This document shows positions 10,085 through 21,381 of a DNA stretch of 64,000 nucleotides, piece after piece. The stretch spans positions 102,256,063 through 102,320,062 of the forward strand of contig CM035438.1 of NCBI GenBank assembly GCA_020310875.1, given 5' to 3'. How positions within the stretch are numbered: the first letter of the stretch is position 1; every line of letters starts with the position of its first letter. The notes below the pieces were generated by a model, which was not told where the DNA came from, searched no databases, and worked only from the letters and a program-made list of their open reading frames with translations. Origin of the DNA: Ceratopteris richardii. Taxonomy: Eukaryota; Streptophyta; Polypodiopsida; Polypodiales; Pteridaceae. The position numbers and the translations under genes were made by a program.

Positions 10085-11215
10085 TATAATATCTCTCAAG
10101 AGACATGGAATGCTTTGGAAGCATTCTTCTCCTCAAGTACCAAAGCTAAAAAGAATCAGTTATGGATGGAGTTCAAAACACTCAAGAAGATGCCCAAGCA
10201 AAGTGTGATTGGTTTTGTCACCAAGATGGACATTGCAGATCAACTTGGGATCATTGGAGAAATCATTGATGAGGACCAGATTGTAAGGCAAGTCATCAAT
10301 GGGATCAAAGCTGATGACAAAAGATGGTTCAGTTTGGACTACTCAGAAATTGCAGCTTGTACATAGTGATGTCTATGGTCCTATGCAGACAACTTCTTTT
10401 AGGAATTTTCTTTACTTCGTGACTTTCATCGATGATTTTTCCAGGCATGCATGGGTATATCCATTGAAGACAAAGTCCGGAGTGTTTATGTGCTTCAAAC
10501 AGTTTTAATGCATTTCTGGCTCAACGTGGGTTAAAACATCAGTGTACAATGCCGTATACACCTCAATAGAATGGAGTTGCTGAACGAAAGAACATGTCAC
10601 TCATGGAGATGGTGAGGTGTATGGTCAAGAGTCAGGCTTTACCACATAGTTTTTGGCTTGAGGGTGTTATGTGTGCATCATATGTACTCAACAGGTGTCC
10701 CACTAAAGCACTGTAGTCTATCACTCCATATGAGGCTTGGCATGGTCGCAAGCCATCTATTGCTCATCTGCATGTTTTTGGTTGTCTGGCATATGCATTA
10801 GTGCCTGAACAACATCACAAGAAATTAGAGATAAAGCAGTAAAATGTATTTTTGTTGGGTACAATTCTGAAAGTTAAGGCTATCCTCTGTATCATCCACA
10901 GACCAAACCCATTCTGGTTAGCTATGATGTTGTTTTTGTGGAAGATGCTATTCAACCATTGCTTTCATGTACTAAGGAGACATGTGTTAGCTCCAAAGAC
11001 ATGTATGATACTTTGTTGCCTCTTTTTACAGGTGGATAGTACTCAGTCAGGCTCTCATAGTGCCTCTTTTGCATCAGATTGCTATGCTATGACTGCCTCT
11101 AGTCTCTGCGATGAGACTGAACTTGTTTTGTTTGATGAAGCACAAAATTCTAAACATTGGATGGCTACAATGCAATCTGAAGTTCATTTCATGGTCATGA
11201 AAGAAACAAACAACT
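10085..11215 (+). pseudogene. Copia remnant: gag, integrase, RT start with deletions
   Basis: 10094-10350 encodes a UBN2-type gag piece (WNALEAFFSSSTKAKKNQLW, then QVINGIKADDKRW). It is fused directly, at RWFSLDYSEIAACT, to a GAG-pre-integrase/integrase start in another frame ([33 protein letters not shown]). Broken integrase continues (NGVAERKN-like at about 10570) through the C-terminal region to about 11035. An RT N-terminal piece EAQNSKHWMATMQSE ends near 11200. Zinc knuckle, protease and most of RT are missing. It is the same family as the 27.6-30.9 kb element. Several stops and shifts; not functional. Confidence 0.75.
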
Positions 11216-11569
11216 ATGGCATTGTCATCAAATAAAGCTGAATATAGGGGCCTAGCAAATGCAACACAAGAGGCAATGTGGTTAAAGCTACTCTACTCAG
11301 AGTTGGGGATACATACATACACTCCAATGATCTTTGGAGATAATACTAGCGCACTACCTTTGGCTGCTAATCCTATATATCATGCAAGGACTAAGCATAT
11401 TGAAGTGCATTATCATTATATGAGAGGGAAGCTACTTAGCAACGACATACAATTGTCCTATGTATCAACAAACTTGCAATGTGTAGATATTCTAACTAAA
11501 TCTTTGGATGGAACTAAATTGAACAGGTTCAAGATGATGATTGGATTTCAAGAGATTAAAGAGAGTTGA
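11216..11569 (+). pseudogene. Copia RNase H fragment of a second family
   Basis: A 117-codon frame begins MALSSNKAEYRGLANATQEA and continues with IFGDNTSALPLAANPIYHAR, TKHIEVHYHYMR and a final VDILTKSLDGTKLNRFK. This is the C-terminal RNase H and tail of a copia polyprotein. It resembles 18570-18919 (shared FGDN, ANPI.HARTKHIE, KSLDG) more than the sequence directly upstream, so 10.1-11.6 kb joins two families. The TKAEYRG motif is altered to NKAEYRG. Confidence 0.75.
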
Positions 11570-12140
11570 AGCCCAAGCATATTAGACTTGAGTGAGATCT
11601 ATTGGTGCAATTACTCCAAGCCTAAATGCTTGGTTATTTATCCTAAAATTCATATGTTCATTCATGTATTAGCACATGAATGATCTCTTGTAAAAGATTG
11701 ATCTTTACTCCTTGTAAAAGTGCATATGTGGAATCACTTCCAATTATGCATTCTTAGGAGAATCTTTCCATGAATTATTTGGTGCAAGTTTATGGCAAAT
11801 CAACTCCTAAAAAACTTTGGAACACTTTTAGGTAAAGACTTGAATTCAAAGTTGAATCTTGGCTCCAACAAAAGGCTATAAAAGAGGACTACCTAGTCGC
11901 GTAGAATGAGCCCAATTTGAGGAGACATTTAGAGGGATTTCAAATGAACATTGAGCTCAGACTATAGCTCTATCATTGCCCTCATATTATGCAATCATTC
12001 ATTGCCAATATCATTGTACTTTATGTGCATTAATACATACACTTTGATTATGTTTCATTTTCATTCTCTGTCATGCATCATTCAGAACAGTGAACTTCTC
12101 TCATCCATTTCTCAGTGTGTACTTGATAATTTGCAATGAT
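11570..12140 (+). mobile_element. Probable LTR remnant with TATA box
   Basis: Follows the RNase H fragment directly, where a 3' LTR should start. It contains GGCTATAAAAGAGGACTACC at 11874-11893, a good plant TATA box for an LTR promoter, preceded by a CTCTTGTAAAAGATTGATC/CTCCTTGTAAAAG pair. No partner LTR was found, so boundaries are approximate. From 12140 to about 12640 nothing is recognised. Confidence 0.45.
11875..11888 (+). promoter_or_regulatory. LTR TATA box (GCTATAAAAGAGGA)
   Basis: Strong TATAAAAG match in the presumed LTR after a copia RNase H fragment. Activity unknown. Confidence 0.45.
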
Positions 12141-12659
12141 TTAAGTTGTTATAGATTATTTAGATAGTCTATTTGTATGCTACAAAGTTTCATTTTGATT
12201 GCCTCAGTCATTCTTGAGGTATGTGCAAAACATTGCCCTATGGTCTGTATACTATTAACTCCTGAAATTATCGGGATAGACATCTGATTTGCTAAGCATC
12301 ATTCTTTGAGCATAGTTGATCATTTCAAGTGAAATAACTTGTGAAAGTTAGATATCATAATCAATTAGATATATCCAAAAGGATTTTGTCCAATTGTCAC
12401 CAAGAAGGGAATACTGTTCATTTTCTTGAGTAAGTGTGGTGACCAAAATAACAAGTTTTTGGTTCATAGTGAAAAGTCCAAGTTATCTGTTTTGATCCAA
12501 TGATTTGAAGATCATCTTCCAAAGTACTTGGTTGATCATTTGTACTTCCTAGAAAGCTCAAGAGGTCTACTTTGCACTCCTCAACTCAGTTTTGGATAGT
12601 GTGAAGCAAGAATTTGCAGCACCATCTCATCTCCTCCAACATTACTAAGAAAGGATACA

Positions 12660-13524
12660 TAGATGGAGACCTTCTAGAGATTTTCCACACACATGTTTGG
12701 GGACCAAGCAAAGAACCTTCAATCTTAGGATAAAGGTACTATATGTTATTTATAAATGACTTTTGCAAATGTACTATTTTGTACTTCATGAAGCATAAGG
12801 ATGAAGTGTTTTCATGATTTAAGAAATATTTAGCTCTTGTGGAGAATCAAACATGTAAAAACCTAAAAAGACTAAGGTATGATGGGTGGGGAGAATACTT
12901 CTCTCATGATTTTGATTCCTATCTCCAAGATAGAGGAATCCATGTTAAATGAGAAGAAGCTACCAAACTATTTATGGGTAGAGGCAGTATCTACTACCAC
13001 ATATTTGAGAAATAGATTACTGTCAAAGGCTCTGGATGTTATGACTCCATATGAAACACGGAATGGAAGAAGACCAAGCTTGGACCATTTCATGATCTTT
13101 GGGTGCATTGCATATGCACACATACCTTCACAGATAAGAGGTAAATTTGACCCTAAGGAAGAGAAGTGTATGTTTATAGGCTACAAACTTAATAAAAAAG
13201 GTTATAGGCTATATATTCCTAGCAATAAAGGCTTTATAGTAAGTTGAGATGTTGTGTTTGATGAGAACAAATCATGGTTTGAAGATGATTAAAAGAAGAT
13301 TAAGCTACCATATGATATAGAGGAAGACTTTCCAACTCTCTTAAGCAAGAACTCACACACAATTGAAGCATCAAGTGATTCTAAACATGATCAAAATACT
13401 CCAAGAAGAGTAATTAACTCATTGAACTCCAAAGGTAAAGATAAGGTCTAGAAGCTGAGGGATATAATAAAATCCTTTCAACAAACATCATTAGATCTAC
13501 TAGGGAGAAGAACAAGCCAGAGAG
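12660..13524 (+). pseudogene. Older copia integrase relic (left part)
   Basis: Integrase core with HTHVWGPSKEPSI near 12690, where the first catalytic Asp of the usual HTDVWGP is His. Then come YYMLFINDF, KHKDEVF, NLKRLRYDGWGEYFSHDFDS near 12870, then LPNYLWVEAVSTTTYLRNRL and the C-terminal FGCIAYAHIPSQIRGKFDPK block to about 13250. The segment 13250-13524 continues as the integrase-RT linker ending in a frame for RSTREKNKPERY. The relic is interrupted at 13524 by the full-length copia, and its frame resumes after the target duplication at 19945. Confidence 0.75.
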
Positions 13525-13529
13525 GTATG

Positions 13530-14528
13530 TGTTGGAACAAAGCAATCCCAAATTGATGATTATAACGAGCTTGAAGCAAGTCAAGGATCAGAATGAAGTC
13601 AAAGAAGTCATTGGAGATAGTGAAGAGATCTCAGAGATATAGCTTGTACACATATGTACATTATTAGTTGAGAATTCTTGTAAAATGGATATAGATGATC
13701 CTTAGGATGATAAGGAAACATGAGGAGTCTAGAATCATATGTATATAAGTCAATAATGTAAAGAAATATGTGAGAGAGTCATTAGATGACAAGTGTCTAA
13801 GAGATAGATGTGTAGAGAGTCATCTTAGAAGTTAGCGTCGAGTCTTTCTCTGATTTCTCTCAGCTTGATCATGTGGAACAAGAAATCTTTTGTACACATC
13901 TAATCTAGAAGCTAATGAAGCTATGTTCAAAGTTTCATGGTTTAATTCCTTTCATGCTATGAGTATGATCAATAGGAACATGTATATGTAAAGTCTACAG
14001 GTAGACCTCTCAAAGTCGTGCATTTTTTGTGTCAATGTTTTGCTTGGATCTTAGTGCACAGTGTAAATTTTTTGATGATTGAGCATTCAAAATCTAATTT
14101 AGAAGGTAAGGAAGCTATGGCTTAAAGAATTTAGCAAAACGGGACTTGTGCTATGAGAAATCAACCTTAGAAGTTGACTATGTCAAAGTCGCTTGTTCAG
14201 GAAGACAATTTCTGACATACTTTTGATCTTAATGATCAAATCAAAGTTTTAATGATTCTTTTGAAGTAATAATAGTTGATATGATTGCAAAAAGGTAGCG
14301 TGGAGGTATGTATATCATTAGATTGAAGAAATCTGAAGATATGTGGAAGTAATGAAGTCAATCTTTGAAGCAGACTTCTTGAAGAAGAAAAATTTTCACT
14401 CAGAGAAGTGATAGTGGAAGACTTGATAAATTAAGGTAACATTTGTGTAAAGTTTGGTCTATAAATAATATATAGGTGCTATTAAATCAGTATAGATCAA
14501 GCCTTTGGAGATTTAGAGGTCTCCAACA
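13530..14528 (+). repeat. 5' LTR of the copia element
   Basis: 999 bp, TGTTGG...CCAACA. TATATAAG at 13742-13749 is the likely promoter TATA. Nearly colinear with 18928-19939. Confidence 0.95.
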
Positions 14529-14529
14529 G

Positions 14530-14541
14530 TGGTATTAGAGC
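14530..14541 (+). promoter_or_regulatory. Primer binding site, initiator tRNA-Met type
   Basis: TGGTATTAGAGC begins one base after the 5' LTR and differs by one base from the plant consensus TGGTATCAGAGC. Confidence 0.85.
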
Positions 14542-14759
14542 AGAAGGTGCAATACAAGTGAAGTAAGAGCATTGGAAGTCCCGACTGTTGTAGATATTGA
14601 AGTCTCTTCAAATTGAAGGTGGAAAAGTTCAAAGTTTTGAAGGAAACCTGTAGAAGAGTGAAGATTGAGCTCGAACGGATCAAGAAGGATTAAAGCTTCA
14701 TATCAAAGGTACACTATATCACTATAAATCTTAGTAATTGCAGACAAAGAAGATCAAAG

Positions 14760-17220
14760 ATGGGAGAAAGCTTGTAGATTGATAAGAGTAGATAGGGAGA
14801 ACTATCCAGCATGGTCCATGAGGATGGAGGCACACCTCATGAGAAAAGATTTGATGGCATTCATCACAGGAGAAGAAGAAAAGCCTGAGTGTGAAGATCT
14901 TAGTGTTCCAACTAGGGAAGAGCTTGTAGATTTGAAGAACTGGATGAGGGAGGATGCTCAAGCTAGGAGCATCATTTACATGGATGTAAGTGATTATCTT
15001 CTACCTCATATTAGAGGATTAGAAAGTGCAATAGATGTGTGGAATGCTTTGGAAGAGCATTTCCAAAATACAACCAAGTGAAGGAAGTCGTCATTATGGG
15101 CTTAGTTCACAACCTTCAAGAAGAAAAGCTCACAATCAATTTCTGATTATGTGGCAAGGATGAGGGATATTGTAGATAGCTTGGGAGCAATAGATGAAGA
15201 TATTGAAGAGGATAAGTTGGTAAGTCAAATACTTATAGGTCTGAGAGGAGATGAGAAATGGAAGCCTTTCATATTGTCCATAGAATCGTCATTAGATCAT
15301 TTTAGTTTTGATTTTAATCAATTTCTAGGACACATGCTAACTTTTGAGCAGGACATTAAGGGAGATGATGATAGGAGTGTAAGTCAAGCTATGTACTCCA
15401 AGGACAAGAAAAAGAATGGCAAAGGAAAGCAGTCAACTGATGATGAAGGATCTTCAAGTCAAGCTAATTTCACAAAAGGAAAGATGAATTCCAGAGGTAA
15501 AGGAAGAGGAGGTAAGAACAAAGATAATACTAAAGCTTGTTGGATTTGTGGCAGAAGAAATTATTTGGCAAATGATTGTTGGTATAACAATCAAAATGGT
15601 GGAAGTCATAATCAGAGTTTCAATCAAAGAGGTAGAGGAGGCAGAAATCAAAGAGGTAACTTTAGAGGAAGAGGTGGTAGGACATCATATGCTAGAGGAG
15701 GTGGAAGAAGCTTTCAATCTCAGTCCTACAACAACAACAACGACTATAATTATGCATCAGATCAGAAGGATGATATGACTCTTATCTTGAATGCAACACA
15801 TGAAGCAGTAAGAGAGGATCAAAGGGTGTTCTATATTGACTCAGGATGTAGCAATCATCTGAGTGGCAACATATCATTGATGACTGATATGGAAGCAAAG
15901 GTGGATGGACATACAGTTCAAACAGGAGCTAACACCAAGCATAAAGTGGAAAGCATTGGATCAGTGAAGAAAAAGAGTGGAAGCACACTCTTAAGCAAGG
16001 TACTTTATGTTCCTACTATTCCTAAAAACTTGATAAGTGTACGACAAATTGTGGAGAAGGGATATGAAGTCAAATTCACAAATGATGGTGTTTATGTGCA
16101 AGATCCAAATCAGGGATATAGAAGTATCATTGCATGTAAGAAGGAAGGAAGGCTTTTTACTCTCAAGGTCCAAGGTAATGTGGGACATGCATTGTTTACT
16201 TATGGAAGTCAAAAGATGTCTGAGTTAGACCTATGGCATAAAAGGCTAGGTCATTTTAATGAGAGAGCCATAAATGAAATGTCTAAGAATGATGTAGTGC
16301 TTGGATTGCCAAATGTTGAAGGTCAACACATGGTGTACATGTGTGAAGCTTGTCAACTAGGTAAAGCACACAAAAGGTCATACAATAAGTCAGGATACAA
16401 GTACTCAAACATGCTTGAGTTGGTTCATACAGATGTGTGGGGTCCTTCAAGGGACTATAGCATAAATGGATCCAGATATTATGTATTTTTTGTTGATGAT
16501 GCAACAAGGTGGATTACACTTTATGTAATCAAGGACAAATCAGAAGTGTTCAAGACATTCAAGCATTATCATGCTTATGCAGAAAGGATTACAGGACAAA
16601 ATCTCAAAAGGTTGAGATCAGATGGAGGGGGAGAGTATTTTTCTAAAGAGTTTGATGATTATTTGTGGAATGCAGGTATAAAAAGAGAAGTAACTTGCAG
16701 GTACTCCCCTCAACAAAATGGAGTTGCAGAAAGAAGAAATAAAACTCTTATAGAGTTTGCAAGATCAATGCTGAAAGGGAAGAATTGTCCAAACTACTTA
16801 TGGGCAGAAGCTATCAACACTGCAACATACCTTGTGAATAGGTTACCATGTAAAGATTTGGATGGTAGAACACCTTCTGAAGCATGATGGGGTAAGAAAC
16901 CTACTCTTGATCATTGTAAGGTATTTGGATGTTTAGCATATGCTTATGTTCCTTTAGAATTAAGACATAAGCTAGGACCCAAAGCAGAGAAGTATGTGTT
17001 TATTGGGTATGATGATAGACATATGGGTTACAGATTGTGGAGTCCATCTATAAAGCAATATCTTGTTACAAAATATGTTACATTTGATGAGCAAAGCACA
17101 TGGTATACAGTGTTAACAAATGATTTTGCAGATGTTGAAGAAGTACAAAGGATAGGGAAGACCAAAGTAAGAGTGTATGAAGAAGATATTGATGATGTTG
17201 ATTGTAAAAGTAAATTGTAG
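14760..17220 (+). pseudogene. Copia gag-protease-integrase polyprotein, interrupted
   Basis: The gag N-terminus (ENYPAWSMRMEAHLMRKDLM, 14779 on) and the rest share one frame with stops at 15079-15081 and about 15110 (TAG, probably from a Gln codon). From 15151 a 578-codon stretch holds gag, a knuckle CWICGRRNYLANDC (residues 130-143, the usual His replaced by Tyr), protease YIDSGCSNHLSG (Asp 230), the HHCC region WHKRLGH...CEACQLGK, and the integrase core Asp 428 (HTDVWGP), Asp 491 (RSDGGGEYF), Glu 527 (NGVAERRN), a normal D,D-35-E. A TGA at 16885-16887 interrupts the integrase C-terminal domain, which continues in frame to a TAG at 17218. A frameshift to the RT frame follows near 17300. Confidence 0.93.
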
Positions 17221-17289
17221 GGCAATGATGAAGATAGGCCAAGATTTGATCCAGAATCAAATGTGGCTGAGACTTCAAGAAGTGCAGAG

Positions 17290-18919
17290 AGAAAGAAAAG
17301 AACGTATGAGGTATAGCTATGACACATCTTTCTTAACAACAAAAGATTATGCTTATATTGTGAAGACAGAAGAAGATCCAACCACATATGAAGAAGCTAA
17401 AAGTAAACAGAATTGGAAGAAGGCAATGCAAGAAGAGTATGATGCTCTACTTGAAAATGAAACATGGGAATCGATGCTAAGACCAAAGAACCAGAAGGTG
17501 ATTGGATGTAAGTGGGTGTACAAAACAAAAAGGTTTGCAAATGGTGAGGTGTCCAGATACAAAGCTAGACTTGTGGTTAAAGGTTATGCCCAAACTTATG
17601 GGGTAGATTATGATGAAACATTTATTCCAATTGCTAAGATGTCTACAATTAGATCTCTAATTGCTATTGCTACTTGTAAAGGATGGAAGTTGTCACAATT
17701 AGATGTGAAGAATGCATTTTTAAATGGATATATTGCAGATGAAGTGTACATGGAGCAACGAGAGGGTTTCATGGATTCAATTGGATCAGATGATGTGCGT
17801 AAGCTCAAGAGAGGTTTGTATATTTTGAAGCAGGCTTCAAGATCATGGAATTACAGGCTTGTTAAGTTCTTGAATGAATGTGGATATCAAGCTTCAAAAG
17901 CAGATAGTAGCTTGCTAGTGAAGGCAAGTGAAGATGGGTATATACACATGTGTATTTATGTTGATGATATTATCATCACACGAACAAATGCTCAAGGAAT
18001 CAAGGAGCTTAAGAAACAAATAGAGAAGGAGTTTGAGATAAGTGATTTGGGAAACTTATCTTATTTCTTAGGAATGCAGATTGTGTATACTCAACATGGA
18101 GTATATGTTACACAAGAGAGATACTTGAAGAATCTTCTGGTCAAGTTCAACATGGAAGATTGCAAGCCTTCAAACACACCATTGGAGGTAAATCATAAAT
18201 TGAGCAGATATGGAGGTGAAGAATTTAGTGACATGAAGAAATATCAGAGTTTGGTAGGTAGTCTGATCTATGCTACGTTGACAAGACCAGACCTAGCATA
18301 TGCAGTGGGTGTGTTATCACAATTTATGCATTGTACAAAGAAGACTCATTCGATTGCAACTCAAAGGGTACTTAGATATATCAAGGGAACTCTGAGTGAA
18401 GGATTTTATTATGGTTTTACTTCTGACACAAGAATCAAAGTGTTTAGTGATGCAGATTGGGTAGGTGGTTCAGATGATAGAAGGTCTACTCATGGTTATC
18501 TCTGTTATATTGGAGATAAGTTAGTTTCTTGGTGCTCGAAGAAGCAACATACAGTTGCTTTGTCATCCACAAAAGCTGAGTATAAAGGAATGGTAGAGGC
18601 TGCAAAAGAAGTGATATGATTAAAGACCTTCTTGAAGAGCTTTGGAACTAATCAGAGTACTCCAATTATTTTTGGAGACAATATGAGTTCATTACATTTG
18701 GAAGCTAATCCTATTTTTCATGCCAGGACTAAACACATAGAGATTCAGTATCATTTCTTGAGAGAAAAGGTACTTGATAAAGAAATTGAAGTATTTTATA
18801 CCCCAACAAAAGAGCAAGTTGCAGATATGTTGATAAAAAGCTTAGATGGACCTAAGCTACAGAAGTTCAAAGAGATGGCAGGAATAAAGAAGAATGGAAT
18901 AATCACAATTAGTGACTGA
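17290..18919 (+). pseudogene. Copia reverse transcriptase-RNase H, interrupted
   Basis: RT blocks: NWKKAMQEEYDALLENETWE, GCKWVYKTKRFANGEVSRYK, ARLVVKGYAQ, LSQLDVKNAFLNGYI, and YVDDIIITRTNA with the catalytic box at codons 261-264 of the 17177 frame. RNase H continues with FSDADWVGGSDDRRSTHGY, WCSKKQHTVALSSTKAEY and FGDNMSSLHLEANPIFHART. A TGA at 18617-18619, probably a former Trp codon in EVIWLK, splits RNase H. The frame then runs on to 18919, just before the polypurine tract. A Leu in YILKQASRSWN replaces the usual Gly of the YGLKQA block. This is the best-preserved copia RT in the window. Confidence 0.93.
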
Positions 18920-18927
18920 GGAGGAGT
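18914..18927 (+). promoter_or_regulatory. Polypurine tract
   Basis: GACTGAGGAGGAGT abuts the 3' LTR and would prime plus-strand DNA synthesis. Confidence 0.8.
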
Positions 18928-19939
18928 TGTTGGAACAAAGAAATCTCAAATTGATGATTATAAAGATCTTGAAGCAAGTCAAGGATCAGAATGAAGTCAA
19001 AGAAGTCATTGGAGATAGTGAAGAGATCTCAGAGATATAGCTTGTACACATATGTACATTATTAGTTGAGAATTCTTGTAAAATGGATATAGATGATCCT
19101 TAGGATGATAAGGAATATGTAACAGACACGGGATGAGTCTAGAATCATATGTATATAAGTCAATAATGTAAATAAATATGTGATAGAGTCATTAGATGAC
19201 AAGTGTCTAAGAGATAGATGTGTAGAGAGTCATCTTTAGAAGCTAGCATCGAGTCTTTCTCTGATTTCTCTCAGCCTGATCAAGTGGAATAGGAAATCTT
19301 TTGTACACATCTAATCTAGAAGCTAATGAAGCTATGTTCAAATTTTCACGGTTTAATTCCTTTCATGCTATGAGTATGATCAATAGGAACATGTATATGT
19401 AAAGTCTGCAGGTAGACCTCTCAAAGTTGGACATTTTTTGTGTCAACGTTTTGCTTGGATCACAATGCACAGTGTAAAGTTTTTGATGAGTGAGCATTCA
19501 AAATCTAAGTTATAAGGCAAGGAAGCTATGACTAAAACGATTTAGCAAAACGGGACTTGTGCTGTGAGAAATCGACCTTAGAAGTTGACTATGTCAAAGT
19601 CGCTTGTTCAGGAAGACAATTTCTAACATACTTTTGATCTTAATGATCAAATCAAAGTTTTAATGATTCTTTTGAAGGACTAATAATTGATATGATTGTG
19701 CAAAGGTACCATGGAGGTATTTATATCATTAGATTGAAGTAATCTGAAGATATGTGTAGGTAATGAAGTCAATCTTTGAAGCAGACTTCTTGAAGAAGAG
19801 AAATTTTCAGCCAGAGAAGTGATAGTGGAAGACTTGATAAATTAAGGTAACATTTGTGTAAAGTTTGGCCTATAACTGACATAGAGGTGCTTTTAAATCA
19901 GTATAGATCAAGCCTTTGGAGATTTAGAGGTCTCCAATA
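18928..19939 (+). repeat. 3' LTR of the copia element
   Basis: 1,012 bp and colinear with the 5' LTR. It ends CCAATA instead of CCAACA, which would impair integrase recognition. It carries a short insertion near 19117-19132 relative to the 5' LTR. Confidence 0.95.
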
Positions 19940-19944
19940 GTATG

Positions 19945-20561
19945 GCTATTATACATCATTGGTAACTAAACACTCTATACATAAGACTTGAATTCTGAGG
20001 AGCTAAAGGTTAAATCTTTAGTTCATCTCAATCAAAGACAAAAGTGATACGATGGAGAGAATATTGTGGGTTTTAGTCAGATCCAAAAGCCACAAATAAA
20101 TTTGAAGTGAAAACTTAAATCATTCCCCAAAAGTAAAGATCACTTTTAAGTGGCATCTCTAACAATCGTCAAGCTAAAAGATTGTATAAATACACTATTT
20201 TTTAGTCGCAAGATATGAAAGAGATAAGATCTGATCATCATAATTACCTTGAATTTATTTTGTACTACCTAGAAGCTAGAGAAGTTCTCCTCATCGCTTT
20301 GTATCATATGTCCATTATCAATACATTTTACAATTCATTCTTATTGATTTGTGAATCCCTATTCTCTGTTGCAATACATTGAGTAACTCTATCAAGTTTG
20401 CTGAACCATTTATCTATTTGTGGGTAGTCATTGTTCAATCTAATAATTGGAAAACTTAGATAAGAATATGATACATATGTGTACAAAGTTTCAGAACCAT
20501 TGGATGCATGGAACTTGAGATATGAGCAAATCTATGTGACATGGTATGTGTAACATATAGC
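19945..20561 (+). other. Resumption of the older copia frame, then unassigned sequence
   Basis: Directly after the target duplication the frame reads YYTSLVT, continuing the interrupted older copia across the insertion. This is typical of the linker before RT. After about 20000 the homology fades and no further gene is recognised up to 20561. Confidence 0.5.
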
Positions 20562-20665
20562 CCACTAAAGCATGGTAGTCTATCACTCCATATGAGGCTT
20601 GGCATGTTCAAAAGCCATTTTTTGTTCATCTACATGTTTTTGTTTGTATAGCATATAGTTCCTTA
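20562..20665 (+). pseudogene. Copia integrase scrap
   Basis: About 100 bp closely resembling 10696-10783 (CCCACTAAAGCA, CTATCACTCCATATGAGGCT, TGGCATG...CATCTACATGTTTTT). This is the integrase C-terminal segment coding for TPYEAWHG-like residues. Confidence 0.75.
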
Positions 20666-20681
20666 ACAACAATGCATAAAA

Positions 20682-20802
20682 TGTTGGGTATGTAAGGGTC
20701 ATGTAACCTTACCCCTATGCTCATATACATATGTCTCTCTTCCTTTGTCTCCTCCTTTGTCCCCTTGTTCAACCTAAGAAAGGCCTTTATTGGTATCAGA
20801 GC
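20682..20802 (+). mobile_element. Short LTR end with primer binding site (copy 1)
   Basis: About 109 bp starting TGTTGGGTATGTAAGGGTC, followed by TGGTATCAGAGC (20791-20802), an exact initiator-Met primer site. GTAAGG and CCTTAC inside could pair in a small stem. A related copy is at 21182. No pol was found downstream, so it may be a TRIM-like or truncated element. Confidence 0.55.
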
Positions 20803-21181
20803 ATGTTGAAGGCTGAGTGCAAGGATCTTAAATGGAAGATTAAGGCAAAGAGGTGAATTCATAGGTCATCATTTTCTTGATAGTAGGTTGGTATTTTGGC
20901 TATACATTAAGATAGAAAGCTTGGATCGAGATGATTTAAAGTTCTATGTGTAGATTCCATGGAGAGATACAATTTCATAAGAGGGAAGAAAATATAGTTT
21001 GAACCTTTGATGTGCTAAAAATTCAAAAAAATGTATACTGATTTAGAAGTTAGACCTATAATCATTTTGACAATAGGTCAAAATTTTGGTTACGACTTGA
21101 TTTTTAGAGTTTGGGTTGAAGTGATTCAAAGTGCTATGCATATCTTGAGAAAGAATCTACAACTTTCTAAAAAACTATAGG

Positions 21182-21381
21182 GTTGGGGATATAAGGGTCA
21201 TGTAACCTTACCCCTATGCTCATATATATATGTCTTTGATAGAGTATTTCCTTAAGAAGATCATTATGTGGGCTTCAATGCTGCCATGCAAGAGTGCACA
21301 TTTCTCTTCTCCTCTCTCTTCCTCCATCTCCTCCTTGCTCATGTTATTCAACCTACCAATGGCCCTCACTGACATTAGAGC
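21182..21381 (+). mobile_element. Short LTR end with degenerate primer site (copy 2)
   Basis: Shares TAAGGGTCATGTAACCTTAC and CCCTATGCTCATATA with copy 1 but carries about 80 extra bases in the middle. It ends in TGACATTAGAGC (21370-21381), a decayed TGGTATCAGAGC. Between the copies (20803-21181) nothing coding is recognised. Confidence 0.5.

Larger units (their letters stand above)
13530..19939 (+). mobile_element. Full-length Ty1-copia retrotransposon (inactivated)
   Basis: Complete structure: 5' LTR 13530-14528, primer binding site at 14530, one long gag-protease-integrase-RT-RNase H region, polypurine tract before 18928, and 3' LTR 18928-19939. It is flanked by a perfect 5-bp target duplication GTATG (13525-13529 and 19940-19944). 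LTRs begin TGTTGGAACAAAG and end TCTCCAACA (left) or TCTCCAATA (right, terminal CA lost). The order protease, integrase, RT, RNase H defines copia. Several stops and at least one frameshift inactivate it. The LTRs differ by roughly 5 percent by eye plus a small indel near 19120, so insertion is not recent. Confidence 0.95.
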
